Shown here piece after piece: positions 14,683 through 24,100 of a stretch of 45,204 bases of DNA. The stretch comes from Pelagibacteraceae bacterium AG-325-J13 (GTDB lineage Bacteria; Pseudomonadota; Alphaproteobacteria; Pelagibacterales; Pelagibacteraceae). Location of the stretch: positions 1 through 45,204 of the forward strand of contig QBYL01000006.1 in NCBI GenBank assembly GCA_003282835.1, in the 5' to 3' direction. The translations under genes and the position numbers were made by a program. Numbering within the stretch: the first letter of the stretch is position 1; each line of letters opens with the position of its first letter. The notes under the pieces are model-generated. The model had not been told where the DNA came from, ran no database searches, and saw nothing but the letters and a program-made list of their open reading frames with translations.

Positions 14683-16772
14683 ATTTTTAATTTACAAAGA
14701 ATTGAAAATCCTTTTTTATTGTTTGCAGATTGTAGATCTCCCTCCCCCTTTGGAACGTTCATTGCTTGAAGAGATGCTTGCTCCACTAAATCTTTTTTAT
14801 TTAAATTGGAGATAAAATTGATGATGTCTTGATCTGAAAAAGCTAAGCCTGAAATTATTACTTCCGATTTTCCGTTAAAGTTTAGTGTGGTAAATTGAAC
14901 TCGTTGAGGCACACTTCTGGTAATTTGAGCCAGAGCTCGATATGAAACAATTTGATTAGAATTTACCAGTGTACCTAATTTTAAGGCCTTCTGCATATCA
15001 TTAACTTGTTTAGTTAATTTTATATTTTGCGAGTTAATTTTATTAAATTCAGCTTCAATTTGATCAAAGTTTTCAAGCTTTCCTTTGTTCATATTAATTT
15101 GGATAATAGAAAAGCCCATTAAAAATAAATATAAAGCTGCAATACCACCTACGAAGCCTTTCAAAGCAAAACCTGATAGAAACTTCATCTTACTCTGTCT
15201 TTTTAAAGCTTCTCTATTAGGAAGTAAGTTTATATTTTTTACTGCTGTAACAAATTTGTAATAACCAAAAACATCTAATTTTCTATAGGCTAAACCTATT
15301 ACCGATGTATAAATTGATGTGTTCCTTAAATTTGTTTTTTCTTTATTGTATTCTGGAATACTAACTTCATTCAGAGGATCAAAAACTTGTAATCCTGTAG
15401 TAAGTAAATTTTTTTTAAACGCTGGAATTAATTCTTCAATATTATTCAGATTGCTTATAACTTTAATATTATTAATTTTTGTTCCATATTTTCCCTCATA
15501 ATCTCCGAGGGCTTGTTTTAATTGCAAACTATATCTTCGTATAACATTTGTTGCATCATTCTCATCGTTTTGAATACTATTGGAATAATTAGCAAGCGCT
15601 TCTTTTTCATTAGTTCTTAGAAAAATATCAGTAATAATTGGAATATTTTCATGAACTATTATCAGATAATTATCTTCAGTCCCAATTTCTAAAAGAGCAT
15701 TATTGATTTTATTTTCTATCTTGAGTGCATTGTCGAAAGCATTTTTCAATGTAAAGCATTTAACGTCCATTATAACAGGGTTAAGTCCAGCTTTTTTAAC
15801 AATCGAAGAGTAAGAATTAACGTCGCTTAACTTAGAAGCCACAAACAATATCTCCATTGTATTACTTTTTGGATTTCTACTTATAATTTGATGAAAAACA
15901 GAGTAATCGTTTAAATCATTTGTTAATTGTACTAAATTTTCCCATAAAGAATCTGTTTCGATAGCTTTTTGCAGTTCTTCGTCTGTCATTAGCGGGCTAG
16001 TAACCACTCTAATAATAGCGCTAGTCACTGGAATTGAAATTGCAACGTTAGAGGTCGTAATTTTGGCGTTAGCCATGGTTAATTTTAATTCTTCAGCTAC
16101 ATAATCTTTAGAAGCTATAATTCCATCAGTTGTTTTTGCTTTATCTAAAAGTCGTAAAGATATTTTCTCAAGTATCCAGTTGTTATCTTTCGATTTACTT
16201 AATTGTGCTACTTTAATAGAATTTTCACTTATATCTATACCGGCTATTTCCTCAGTAGCTACGTTGGCTTTACTTATTCTTTCACCGAATATTTTTTTTA
16301 TGTTTGAAAAGCTATCTTTTTTCTTCTTATTTTCACTGGATTTTTTGGAAAAAATTTTTTTAAAGAAAGATAGATCAAAGTTTAATTTTTTCTTTTCTTC
16401 TGATTTAGGCGCAGTTCTTTGACTTAATAAATTATCATTTTTTTTCTCAATTTCTTGTGCTTTTGTTACTTCAGGCTCTCCTTGAGCTTGAGTAGTTGTT
16501 TGAGTGGATACATTATTGACATCCGAACTTGGGGTATCATTTTGTTTTTTTTCTTCGCTTTCAGGAATTGATCCTGAAATTAAGTCGTCATACCATTTTT
16601 CAAGTATTAACTTGGCCTCTTCTAAGTTTGTAGTTCCTGAAGAAATGACTTTTTGACGGCCGTTATGGAAGGTTCTGCCGACCCAATTTTCAGATTTCAA
16701 TCTTCCCTTGTATTTATCTTGCCTCACATAGATATGAAGCCTGCCATTCTTACTTGAGATAATTTCACTCAT
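14679..16772 (-). CDS. pilM: PilM-PilN fusion with an N-terminal integrase-arm-like domain
   Basis: 697 residues in three parts. Residues about 9-64 (YVRQD...NWVGRTFHNGRQ, then SSGTTNLEEAKLILEKWYDD) resemble the AP2-like arm-DNA-binding domain of tyrosine recombinases, with its W, basic strand and 'SGT-n-eeA' helix. A charged linker spans about 65-172. PilM, an actin-like cytoplasmic ATPase, occupies about 174-500 (EEIAGIDISENSIKVAQLS). PilN starts near 512 with INLLP, the motif that normally binds PilM in trans, followed by a membrane span (about 532-556), a coiled coil and a ferredoxin-like domain. PilM and PilN are usually separate genes. The extra DNA-binding-like domain is unexpected and may target the adjacent TGTGTTAGAA repeats. 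It is the first gene of the leftward operon. Confidence 0.9.
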   Translation of the reverse strand: MSEIISSKNGRLHIYVRQDKYKGRLKSENWVGRTFHNGRQKVISSGTTNLEEAKLILEKWYDDLISGSIPESEEKKQNDTPSSDVNNVSTQTTTQAQGEPEVTKAQEIEKKNDNLLSQRTAPKSEEKKKLNFDLSFFKKIFSKKSSENKKKKDSFSNIKKIFGERISKANVATEEIAGIDISENSIKVAQLSKSKDNNWILEKISLRLLDKAKTTDGIIASKDYVAEELKLTMANAKITTSNVAISIPVTSAIIRVVTSPLMTDEELQKAIETDSLWENLVQLTNDLNDYSVFHQIISRNPKSNTMEILFVASKLSDVNSYSSIVKKAGLNPVIMDVKCFTLKNAFDNALKIENKINNALLEIGTEDNYLIIVHENIPIITDIFLRTNEKEALANYSNSIQNDENDATNVIRRYSLQLKQALGDYEGKYGTKINNIKVISNLNNIEELIPAFKKNLLTTGLQVFDPLNEVSIPEYNKEKTNLRNTSIYTSVIGLAYRKLDVFGYYKFVTAVKNINLLPNREALKRQSKMKFLSGFALKGFVGGIAALYLFLMGFSIIQINMNKGKLENFDQIEAEFNKINSQNIKLTKQVNDMQKALKLGTLVNSNQIVSYRALAQITRSVPQRVQFTTLNFNGKSEVIISGLAFSDQDIINFISNLNKKDLVEQASLQAMNVPKGEGDLQSANNKKGFSILCKLKI

Positions 16773-16801
16773 AGCAAATCCAGTTGTTTGAAACTTGTGT
16801 T

Positions 16802-16830
16802 ACAGTACAGTTCTAACACAATTAAGTCAA
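16802..16830 (-). promoter_or_regulatory. Candidate promoter of the leftward pilM-to-pilin operon
   Basis: Minus strand: TTGACT (16825-16830), a 17-base spacer, then TACTGT (16802-16807), about 30 bases before the pilM ATG. A full TGTGTTAGAA site occupies the spacer, so a bound protein would block polymerase. Confidence 0.5.
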
Positions 16831-17059
16831 TAATAATTGTGTTACACACGATTGTACGACATTTGTTAGAAAAATGTTCCTATATTTTTTGTGTTAGAAA
16901 TATTTTTGAGTATTATATTTGTGTTAGAAATTTGAAATTTTGTGTTAGAATTTCTCGAATCAGACATAAATCCTATTATTATTCAAATTATTCATGTTTT
17001 TAAACAATATTTTAAAATTTAAATATTTGCTTAAAATATTACTCTAACACAAAATAATT

Positions 17060-17088
17060 TTGACAAATTAACTTTAAAACTGTTATTC
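17060..17088 (+). promoter_or_regulatory. Candidate promoter of the rightward pilT-pilY1 operon
   Basis: A perfect -35 TTGACA (17060-17065) and a -10-like TTATTC (17083-17088) are separated by 17 bases, 50 bases before the pilT ATG. TGTGTTAGA-type sites flank it: one just upstream of the -35 (17043-17051) and one overlapping the -10 (17086-17095). Confidence 0.5.
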
Positions 17089-17138
17089 TAACACAAAGAC
17101 GTTATAAAAAATGAAAGTATAACAAGGATTATTTAATA

Positions 17139-18149
17139 ATGCTCGAAAAAGTTGTAGAATTAGTAAAAAAACATCCAAAAATATCAGATTTCCATTTGCG
17201 GAGTGAATGTGCCTTCTCTTATAGGTTATTAGGTGAAATTCAAAGTATTGCTGAAAATATTGTGAAAAAAGAGCAAATTGAGCAAATTCTCAATAAATAC
17301 TGCTCTAAAGATGACGTAGATCGTTTTAATACTAAAAATGAACTTGATAGCGGATTTACTGTCGAAAAAATAAGATTTAGAGCTAATTTTTATAAAACAC
17401 TTACTGGTCCAGCATTAGTTTTAAGAAAGATTGAAACAACAATTTCATCAATGGAAAATCTTAATTTGCCACCAGCAATGTTTAGCATTGTTGACATGCA
17501 CAAAGGCCTTGTCTTAGTGACTGGACCAACTGGATCCGGAAAATCTACTACATTAGCAGCAATCATAAACCAAATTAATGAAACTCGTAAAGCGAACATT
17601 ATAACTATCGAAGATCCAGTAGAGTTCATTCATAAAGACAAAAAGAGTATCGTCTCTCAAAGAGAAGTTGGAAAGCAAACTGAGAGTTTTACAACTGCTT
17701 TAAAAAGCGCCTTGAGAGAAGATCCTGATGTAATTTTAGTTGGTGAATTAAGGGATATAGAAACTATTGGTATGGCTCTAACAGCAGCTGAAACTGGTCA
17801 TTTAGTTTTCGGAACTTTACACACTAGCGGTGCCCCTAATACCATAAATAGAATTATAGATGTTTTCCCTCATGAACAACAGACCCAGATACAGGCACAA
17901 TTAGCAGAGTCTCTTCAAATGGTCGTAACGCAAAAATTATTTAAGACAGTGGATGGTAAATCTAGAATTGGAGCTTTTGAGGTTATGTTTTGTAACCCTC
18001 CAATAAAAAATTTGATCCGAGAGAAAAAAATTCATCAAATTCCAAGCATTATGCAAACGGGCCAAAGAGATGGCATGATTACAATGGAAAAATCGATTGA
18101 AAACCTTGTAAATTCAGGCAAAATAAGCCCTAGTGATGCAAAAGAATAA
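17139..18149 (+). CDS. pilT: Type IV pilus retraction ATPase PilT
   Basis: A 336-residue ATPase, close to the usual PilT length. It has an N-terminal SDFHLR motif, Walker A GPTGSGKST (about residue 129), Asp box (IEDPVEFIHKD), Walker B ILVGELRD, His box (TGHLVFGTLHTSG) and the PilT-type C-terminal PIKNLIREKK (AIRNLIRE in typical PilT). The last motif separates it from PilB and argues for a retraction motor. No second PilT/PilU gene is seen. Its presence means the pilus can probably retract, supporting twitching, attachment or DNA uptake. It heads the rightward operon. Confidence 0.95.
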   Translation: MLEKVVELVKKHPKISDFHLRSECAFSYRLLGEIQSIAENIVKKEQIEQILNKYCSKDDVDRFNTKNELDSGFTVEKIRFRANFYKTLTGPALVLRKIETTISSMENLNLPPAMFSIVDMHKGLVLVTGPTGSGKSTTLAAIINQINETRKANIITIEDPVEFIHKDKKSIVSQREVGKQTESFTTALKSALREDPDVILVGELRDIETIGMALTAAETGHLVFGTLHTSGAPNTINRIIDVFPHEQQTQIQAQLAESLQMVVTQKLFKTVDGKSRIGAFEVMFCNPPIKNLIREKKIHQIPSIMQTGQRDGMITMEKSIENLVNSGKISPSDAKE

Positions 18150-18825
18150 AGCTTTTTCTCTAATTGAACTACTAGTTATTATCGCCGTGATTGGTGTGGT
18201 TGCATTTTTCTCGCTTCCAGCAATAAATGATTGGATAAAAGATCGAGAAGTAAAAAAAGAGACTAATTCTCTTATTGCTTATCTTAAAGATATTAAATCA
18301 GAGGTAGATAGTGGTAAATTTGCAATGGCTTGGGTTCACATCACGCCTAATCCACAAACTTGGGTGATGTCCCAAGGCGAATGGGCTCAGCAAATGAAAG
18401 TGCCTGCACCGGCTAGAACTGCACAAAACAGATTATCATCTTACAATAATAAAAGTATTCTTAATCATCATAAAATGTGTCCTGGAAGTGCTCCTGGATA
18501 CAATAATGAAGGAACTCAAAAATATACTCAATACAGCACACCTTATAAATGGGATGGTAAAGTTAATTGGTCTCCAAATACAAATGTTTGTATTTCAAAA
18601 AACGCTCTTATCCTACCAACTAGTGGAGAACCTATAAGAGGAATTCCCGGAAGGTCGTGGATCATGATTTGTTCCAAAAGTAACACAACAACTAGTGGAA
18701 ACAAAAGATGTCATTATAATATGTCAACCAAAACTGATTATAGATATGTTATAAAAGTAAATCCAAGTTTAACATTTGATTTATACAAATATAATTCTAA
18801 TTCAGACAAATGGATAAAAAAATGA
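18136..18825 (+). CDS. Minor pilin, FimT/GspH-like
   Basis: About 229 residues with prepilin start MQKNKAFSLIELLVIIAVIG, Glu at +5, and a long variable C-terminal domain rich in Trp and Gly. First of four consecutive pilin-like genes placed as fimT/pilV/pilW/pilX are in other T4P minor-pilin operons. These proteins prime assembly and carry PilY1. ATG 18136 is preferred over GTG 18133; it overlaps the end of pilT by 14 bases. Assignment to FimT rests on position and length, as the C-terminal domain is not recognisable. Confidence 0.8.
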   Translation: MQKNKAFSLIELLVIIAVIGVVAFFSLPAINDWIKDREVKKETNSLIAYLKDIKSEVDSGKFAMAWVHITPNPQTWVMSQGEWAQQMKVPAPARTAQNRLSSYNNKSILNHHKMCPGSAPGYNNEGTQKYTQYSTPYKWDGKVNWSPNTNVCISKNALILPTSGEPIRGIPGRSWIMICSKSNTTTSGNKRCHYNMSTKTDYRYVIKVNPSLTFDLYKYNSNSDKWIKK

Positions 18826-19274
18826 AAGATAAAGGCCTGAGTTTAATTGAAGCTCTGGTTTGTATAGTAATCGTTGGTATAGGTTTTATAGGCGTAAACC
18901 AAATGATAAGTTACGCGACAAGCTCAATGGATAGGGCTTTAGAAAGTAATAAAATCAATTTTTTATCTGAAACAGCAGTGGAAGATATTATGGGAGATGT
19001 TGATAACGCATCAAATTATAATTTCTCCCAAAATTGTAATAGAAGCTCTTATAATTCCTCAAATTTATCTGGAAAGAAAAAAGCTAAGTGGGCAAAATTA
19101 TTTTTAGCTGAAGACCAGATGAAAATAAATAATAAGGAAAGAAAACTAAGATGTAATTCTGGAGATAATAAATCTGCAATAATTTCAACTGGATCAAATA
19201 GAACCTCTGCAAAATTTTCATTTAACTCAGATGAAGGAAAAAAGAAGAAATTTATTGGGGTAGTGGTTAAATGA
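18822..19274 (+). CDS. pilV: Minor pilin, PilV-like
   Basis: A 150-residue prepilin, MKDKGLSLIEALVCIVIVGIG, where the 'SLIEALV' start and the following GVNQM...ATSSMDRALESN match PilV/GspI-type minor pilins. The ATG at 18822 overlaps the previous stop as ATGA and is chosen over an in-frame ATG four codons upstream. PilV joins the PilW-PilX-PilY1 tip complex. The C-terminal part is Lys/Asn/Ser-rich with a disulphide-type Cys pair (QNCN...LRCN). Confidence 0.82.
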   Translation: MKDKGLSLIEALVCIVIVGIGFIGVNQMISYATSSMDRALESNKINFLSETAVEDIMGDVDNASNYNFSQNCNRSSYNSSNLSGKKKAKWAKLFLAEDQMKINNKERKLRCNSGDNKSAIISTGSNRTSAKFSFNSDEGKKKKFIGVVVK

Positions 19275-20020
19275 AAAGTACAAAAGCTTTTACTTTGATA
19301 GAGACGTTAATTGCTATGGTGATTGGTGTTATTTCAGTAGCAGCAATTGCTTATTCATATATTTATTTTAACAATACTTATCAAAATATTTTAGACAAAG
19401 CCAATATGAGTCAATCTGGAAGATCCTCTCTTCATCAAATTTCTAAAGACTTAAGAAACGCTGGTTTTAAAGATGTTCATTACACAAAAAAAAACTGGGA
19501 CAGATGGATTGAAAAAAAAGAAAATTATAATAACACAGGCGGAGACTATTTAAGAATTTGGTACAATACATCTTCACAAGATAGACTAGAGATAAGATAT
19601 TATTTAACTAAAGACGCAAATACACAAGAAACCTCTTTGGTCAGGGAAATGATAGAAAATCCTGAGACAGGTGATAGAAAAGAAATGAATTGCGAAAGAT
19701 TTGATACTCAAAAAAATTGTAAACCGATAACCATTGTCTCAAAAGCCTCTGATTTTCAAGTGGTTTTAAGAGATAAAAATGGAAATGAAATCAATCCGGT
19801 TGGTTTAACATCTAATACAGCGAAAGCAAATCAAAGCAAAGTCCATACAGCTGAAATTTATGTAACGGTAAGATCACCAAATGAATTGCTTAAAAAAGAT
19901 CATGCTTTCAAAATTACAAACCATTCGGGATCTACCGGTAGAGATTTTACAAAAAATGATAAATATTTAAGGGAAACTTTTTACATAAGCGTGTACTTAA
20001 GAAATGTTGTTAAAACGTAA
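19271..20020 (+). CDS. pilW: Minor pilin, PilW-like
   Basis: A 249-residue prepilin starting MKSTKAFTLIETLIAMVIGV. The sequence after the helix, NMSQSGRSSLHQISKDLRNAGF, is the typical PilW/GspJ pattern in which the helix ends before 'LRNAGF'. The C-terminal domain has one Cys pair (NCERFDTQKNCK). It overlaps pilV and pilX by 4 and 17 bases. Expected to form the pilus tip with PilV, PilX and PilY1. Confidence 0.87.
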   Translation: MKSTKAFTLIETLIAMVIGVISVAAIAYSYIYFNNTYQNILDKANMSQSGRSSLHQISKDLRNAGFKDVHYTKKNWDRWIEKKENYNNTGGDYLRIWYNTSSQDRLEIRYYLTKDANTQETSLVREMIENPETGDRKEMNCERFDTQKNCKPITIVSKASDFQVVLRDKNGNEINPVGLTSNTAKANQSKVHTAEIYVTVRSPNELLKKDHAFKITNHSGSTGRDFTKNDKYLRETFYISVYLRNVVKT

Positions 20021-20630
20021 AAAATTTAAAAATCAGAAAGGCTTTGCAATAGCCTTAGCATTGTTAATGCTTGTTGTAATGTCATTAATGGGTGCAACAT
20101 TAATGGTAGTTGCTGCCGGAGATCATAAAAGAAATTCTAATATAGACACAAGCCAACAAGTTTTTTATGCAGCTGAATCTGGATTAAGCGATGCAAGAGT
20201 TTGGCTTTCAACAGAAACATCTTTAACTCCAAGAGGTAATCCTGATAACCAGGCTAAGTTCTGTAAAACTGATTTTTTTCCTAATCTTACAGATGCTAAA
20301 GTAATTAATGATAGAGTCTCGAGAGATAATTTAGATGATAAATTTTCTAATATGTCTCAGGATGAGAAAAATAAATTATCAAATTATAGTTATGAATATT
20401 TTATTACTTACACACCCGATAAAAATGGTTTAACTCAAAATCAACAAGAAATAACTGTTGCCTCAGATACAGGCTCTAGCATAGCAATGGACACATCTTA
20501 TAAATCTCAAGGTGGTAATTCAGGTACTCGATTTACAATTTTTTCTTGTGGCTGCAATGCAAGCTATAATGAATGTAAAGAAAATAAAAATATTATTGTA
20601 AGACTAATTCAGAACGTGGTTTTAAAATGA
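20004..20630 (+). CDS. pilX: Minor pilin, PilX-like
   Basis: A 208-residue protein with a long basic leader (MLLKRKKFKNQKG) followed by FAIALALLMLVVMSLMGATL, where the usual Glu5 is absent (FAIAL). That absence and the 'QVFYAAESGLSDAR' segment are hallmarks of PilX/GspK-type minor pilins. Cysteines SCGCN and ECKEN lie near the C-terminus. Expected partner of PilY1 at the tip. Confidence 0.86.
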   Translation: MLLKRKKFKNQKGFAIALALLMLVVMSLMGATLMVVAAGDHKRNSNIDTSQQVFYAAESGLSDARVWLSTETSLTPRGNPDNQAKFCKTDFFPNLTDAKVINDRVSRDNLDDKFSNMSQDEKNKLSNYSYEYFITYTPDKNGLTQNQQEITVASDTGSSIAMDTSYKSQGGNSGTRFTIFSCGCNASYNECKENKNIIVRLIQNVVLK

Positions 20631-21142
20631 AAAAATTATTAATTATTTTAGTTTTATTCTTTCCGAAAGTTTTAATGGCTTACGAATGCGGCTTTGATCA
20701 GTTAGTACCTGGAAAAACAAAAAAACAATTAGAAGAATTAAATATTTATGCCTATGGGCCTGAAGAAAACGGTATTTTTATTTATAATATTAATTCTTTC
20801 GATATTTGCAAAGAAGATTTGTCAAAAGTTCACGGTTTAACGATTAATCTTTTTTTTAAAAAAAATGATCTAATTAAAGTGAATTATGAAAATAATATAC
20901 CTAACAATAGTATACTTTTTGATATCGCTAATAATGTTTACAAATTAAACTTTAAAAGAGATCAGACAAAAGTTTTAAAAAAACAACCTGAATCTTATTC
21001 TTTAGACAAAGGGCAAAACTCATATTTTTATTTAAATGTTAAAGCAAATGATAATCAGAGAGAATTTTTAGAAATTATTGATGATACTAAAATTGATGAA
21101 CTAGAAAAAGCTATTTTAAAATCAGAGGAGCCTAAACAATGA
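20627..21142 (+). CDS. Secreted protein of unknown function between pilX and pilY1
   Basis: 171 residues with a clear signal peptide (MKKLLIILVLFFPKVLMA) and no recognised domain. The mature part has two cysteines (ECGFDQ and DICKED), probably disulphide-bonded, and a lysine-rich C-terminus. It overlaps pilX and pilY1 by 4 bases each, so it is co-translated with tip components. In some T4P operons a small PilE- or TppC-like gene occupies this place, but no similarity is seen here. A periplasmic assembly factor or tip protein is a guess from context only. Confidence 0.75.
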   Translation: MKKLLIILVLFFPKVLMAYECGFDQLVPGKTKKQLEELNIYAYGPEENGIFIYNINSFDICKEDLSKVHGLTINLFFKKNDLIKVNYENNIPNNSILFDIANNVYKLNFKRDQTKVLKKQPESYSLDKGQNSYFYLNVKANDNQREFLEIIDDTKIDELEKAILKSEEPKQ

Positions 21143-24100
21143 AAAAAAAAATAACTGTTGTTGGATTTCTATTCTGTTTATTTATTTCTAATGTGTTTGC
21201 AAAATCACCGCCTCTAGGAACAGGTGCTCTGATCCCAACCAATATAATGCTAATGTTAGATAACTCAGGGAGTATGGCCTGGGACCTAAGTGGAAATCAA
21301 TTAAACAGTAATAGTTTTTTAAATAATCCGACAGATATTAACATTGACAGTAAAGGGAATATTTATGTCTGGTCCTCGAGTAACACCGTCGTTGAAGGAA
21401 AAAATTATAAATTGCTCGTTTTTAATCCAGATGGAACGTTTAAAAAAGCAATGATTGAGTATAACCAAAGCGGGCAAGCATATTTTAATCAAACCTGCGG
21501 TAAATCTTACGGATCCAATCCTAAATTTGATATTCATAATGATCAAATTTATTATTTAGATACTGGTTATAGGACCTCTGTGCATGTGGTTGACTTAAAT
21601 GGAAATTGTATACGGACTAAGCAAATAGAGCATCAGCGTTACGGAAGTTATATGACTCCTTATATGACCATTGAGGTTACAGATAATCATATATATTTAG
21701 GTACAGGTAGGTGTAGTTTCTATTGTTACAATAACGCAACTAATCAAAGAGATGGTCAACGAGGAGGCGGTTCAATTACGATCCTTACAAGGTCTAATCT
21801 AAATAAAATTACTAGTTTTGGTGGTCAAGGCAGTTATTACCAACATAACTTATGGGGAGATCAATCCGATATTGCTATAAGTCCGGATGGCACAAAACTT
21901 GCTGTAGTAAGTAAAGGTGCTTCATCAGTTTGTTTACATAATGTTTCTAATGGCGGGACTGTTATAAGTAACAGTTGCACAAAGGTTGGAGGAAGACCAA
22001 ACGGTAGACCTAATCAAAATTACGATAGAACTTGGTGGAAAGCGTGGGACTACGGCGGGTCATATCCTGACTGGCATTACGATCCTTTTGGTGTTGCCTT
22101 TGATAGTTCTAATAATGTTTACGTGGTTGATGGCCCTAAACATATGATCAAAAAATTTAATTCAAGTGGCACATATGTTTCTAAATATGGAAGCAGAGAT
22201 TGCTGGGCTGCCGGAGGAGATTTTTGTCATCCAAGAGGTGTATTTATTGACAGTAGTGATAATATTTGGGTTGCGGACTCATACAATCATTTAGTCAAAC
22301 AGGTGTCATTCAATAGTTCGAATGTAGGCTCTAAAGTAGCAACATTATCTACCGAGCCTGTTTCAAGAATGGATATCGCTAGAAAGGTAATTAAAAGAAT
22401 TGTTTCTAATACTGAATTAACAAGTTCTGCAAACTTTGGTTTAATGGAATGGGGACATCCTTATAGAAGTATAAGATGGAACGCAGCTTATCGATATGAT
22501 ACCTGGCGATACAATTATTATGGAACAAGGATCAGGGTTCCCGTGTCTGCCGATGGAGCAAAAAAAATATTTACAGATGTAGATAATGTATTTGCTGGGG
22601 GAGGAACTTACCTTGCGCCTGCTTTAAATATTGCCAAAAATTATTTCGCTAATGGCCACAGCGGTTTTTCATCTCCAAGAATTCCTGGAGCAAAATGTCA
22701 GTCAAATTATTTAATAGTAATATCCGATGGTGTATGGGCAAGCCACAATCAAGTTAGAGGTATAACAAGAGATCTTAAAAGTCAGTACGAAATTAAAACT
22801 TTTTCAGTGGGATTTGCAGTGTCTTCGTTATCATCAAGCACAAAACAAAGATACGTAGACCTTGCAGTTGACGGTGGAACTGTTTCTCCGCTCTATGCGG
22901 ATAACGAAGCTGAAATGATAGCAAAACTTACAGATGCGATTAAACAAGTAGTATCAGGATCTTTAACTTTTAATAATCCAGCAATAATGTCTGATGTTCA
23001 AAAGGGTGACTTTATTTATCAATCTACTTTTAAATATTCAAAAAATACTCAATGGGAAGGTCATTTAAAAAAGCATAAATTTAATTCTTCAACTGGTCAA
23101 ATAGGGACCACAGAATGGGATGCTGCAGATAAATTAAATAGCAAAAGTTCTTCTAGTAGAAATTTATGGACTGCTGGTATCGGTATAGAAGGAACAAACA
23201 ATTTCACAACGTCTTATAGAGATCAATTAAAAAATTTGCTTTTTCCAGATAATTTGTACCCGACTACGCAGTCAGCTCCAACAAGCAGTCAAGTTGATGG
23301 TCTAATTAATTTTATCAGAGGAGATGATGTTTTTGATGAGGATGGTGATAGTAATACTTCTGAGTCTCGACATAAATTAGCAGATATTTACCATGCAAAT
23401 GTAAATGTTGTAGGTCCAGTGGATGGTGTATCAAATTCTAATGACGGCACTGTAAATTACGATAAAAAAACTAGTTACTACAACTATCTAAATAATTATG
23501 GAAATTTCAAAACTGGTAATAGTTGTGGGGAAGCATGTAACACACGAAGTGAAGTTGTAATAGCTGGAGCAAACAGTGGAATACTTCATGCTTTTGATTC
23601 TAAAGATGGAAATGAGTTGTGGGGATATATTCCGCCAAATGTAATTGGAAAATTAAAAACCATGATCACTAATAAAGATAACGCTTCGAACCCTATCTAC
23701 GGGATAGATGGAACAGCAACAATAAAGGACATATTTTTTGATGATACGACTGACAATGTAGATAATCCAAGATGGAGAACAATTTTAATGTCTGCCTTAG
23801 GTGCTGGTGGACATGGTTATTTCGCTATAGATATAACTAATATTAAATCACCGAAACATTTATTCGCTATTGAAAATGATACCTTTAACAATACCGTCAA
23901 AATTTGGGATAGCTCTGAGAGAGTAAAAGAATATGGTTATACACCAGGCATACCAATGGGAAATCCTGGGGTCGATTACCAAAAACTTGGTGAAGCTTGG
24001 TCGGCGCCTTATATATTTAGAATTAAACACAATGGAAAAGATAAGTGGGTAGCAGCTGTAGGGGGAGGCTTTAACGGAGCCACAAACCCAAACTATGGTT

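Larger units (their letters stand above)
16796..17095. promoter_or_regulatory. Array of TGTGTTAGAA operator-like sites between the divergent pilus operons
   Basis: The 366-bp gap (16773-17138) holds eight copies of TGTGTTA. On the plus strand they start at 16796, 16838, 16890, 16920 and 16941, the last three complete as TGTGTTAGAA. On the minus strand they lie at 16811-16820, 17043-17051 and 17086-17095. A near copy, TTTGTTAGAA, is at 16862. Plus-strand spacings of 42, 52, 30 and 21 bp are close to whole helical turns. One minus-strand copy lies between the -35 and -10 of the leftward promoter, and another overlaps the -10 of the rightward promoter. This is the pattern of a regulator binding several sites. 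No credible gene lies in the gap. Confidence 0.75.

Noticed and set aside
16788-17003. A 71-codon plus-strand ORF in the divergent pilus promoter region
   Set aside because: Its repeated CVRN segments come from the TGTGTTAGAA motif copies, not from a protein; no start signal or family.
16796-17095. CRISPR-like array
   Set aside because: The repeated unit is only 10 bp, occurs on both strands and has irregular spacing; no cas genes are present.
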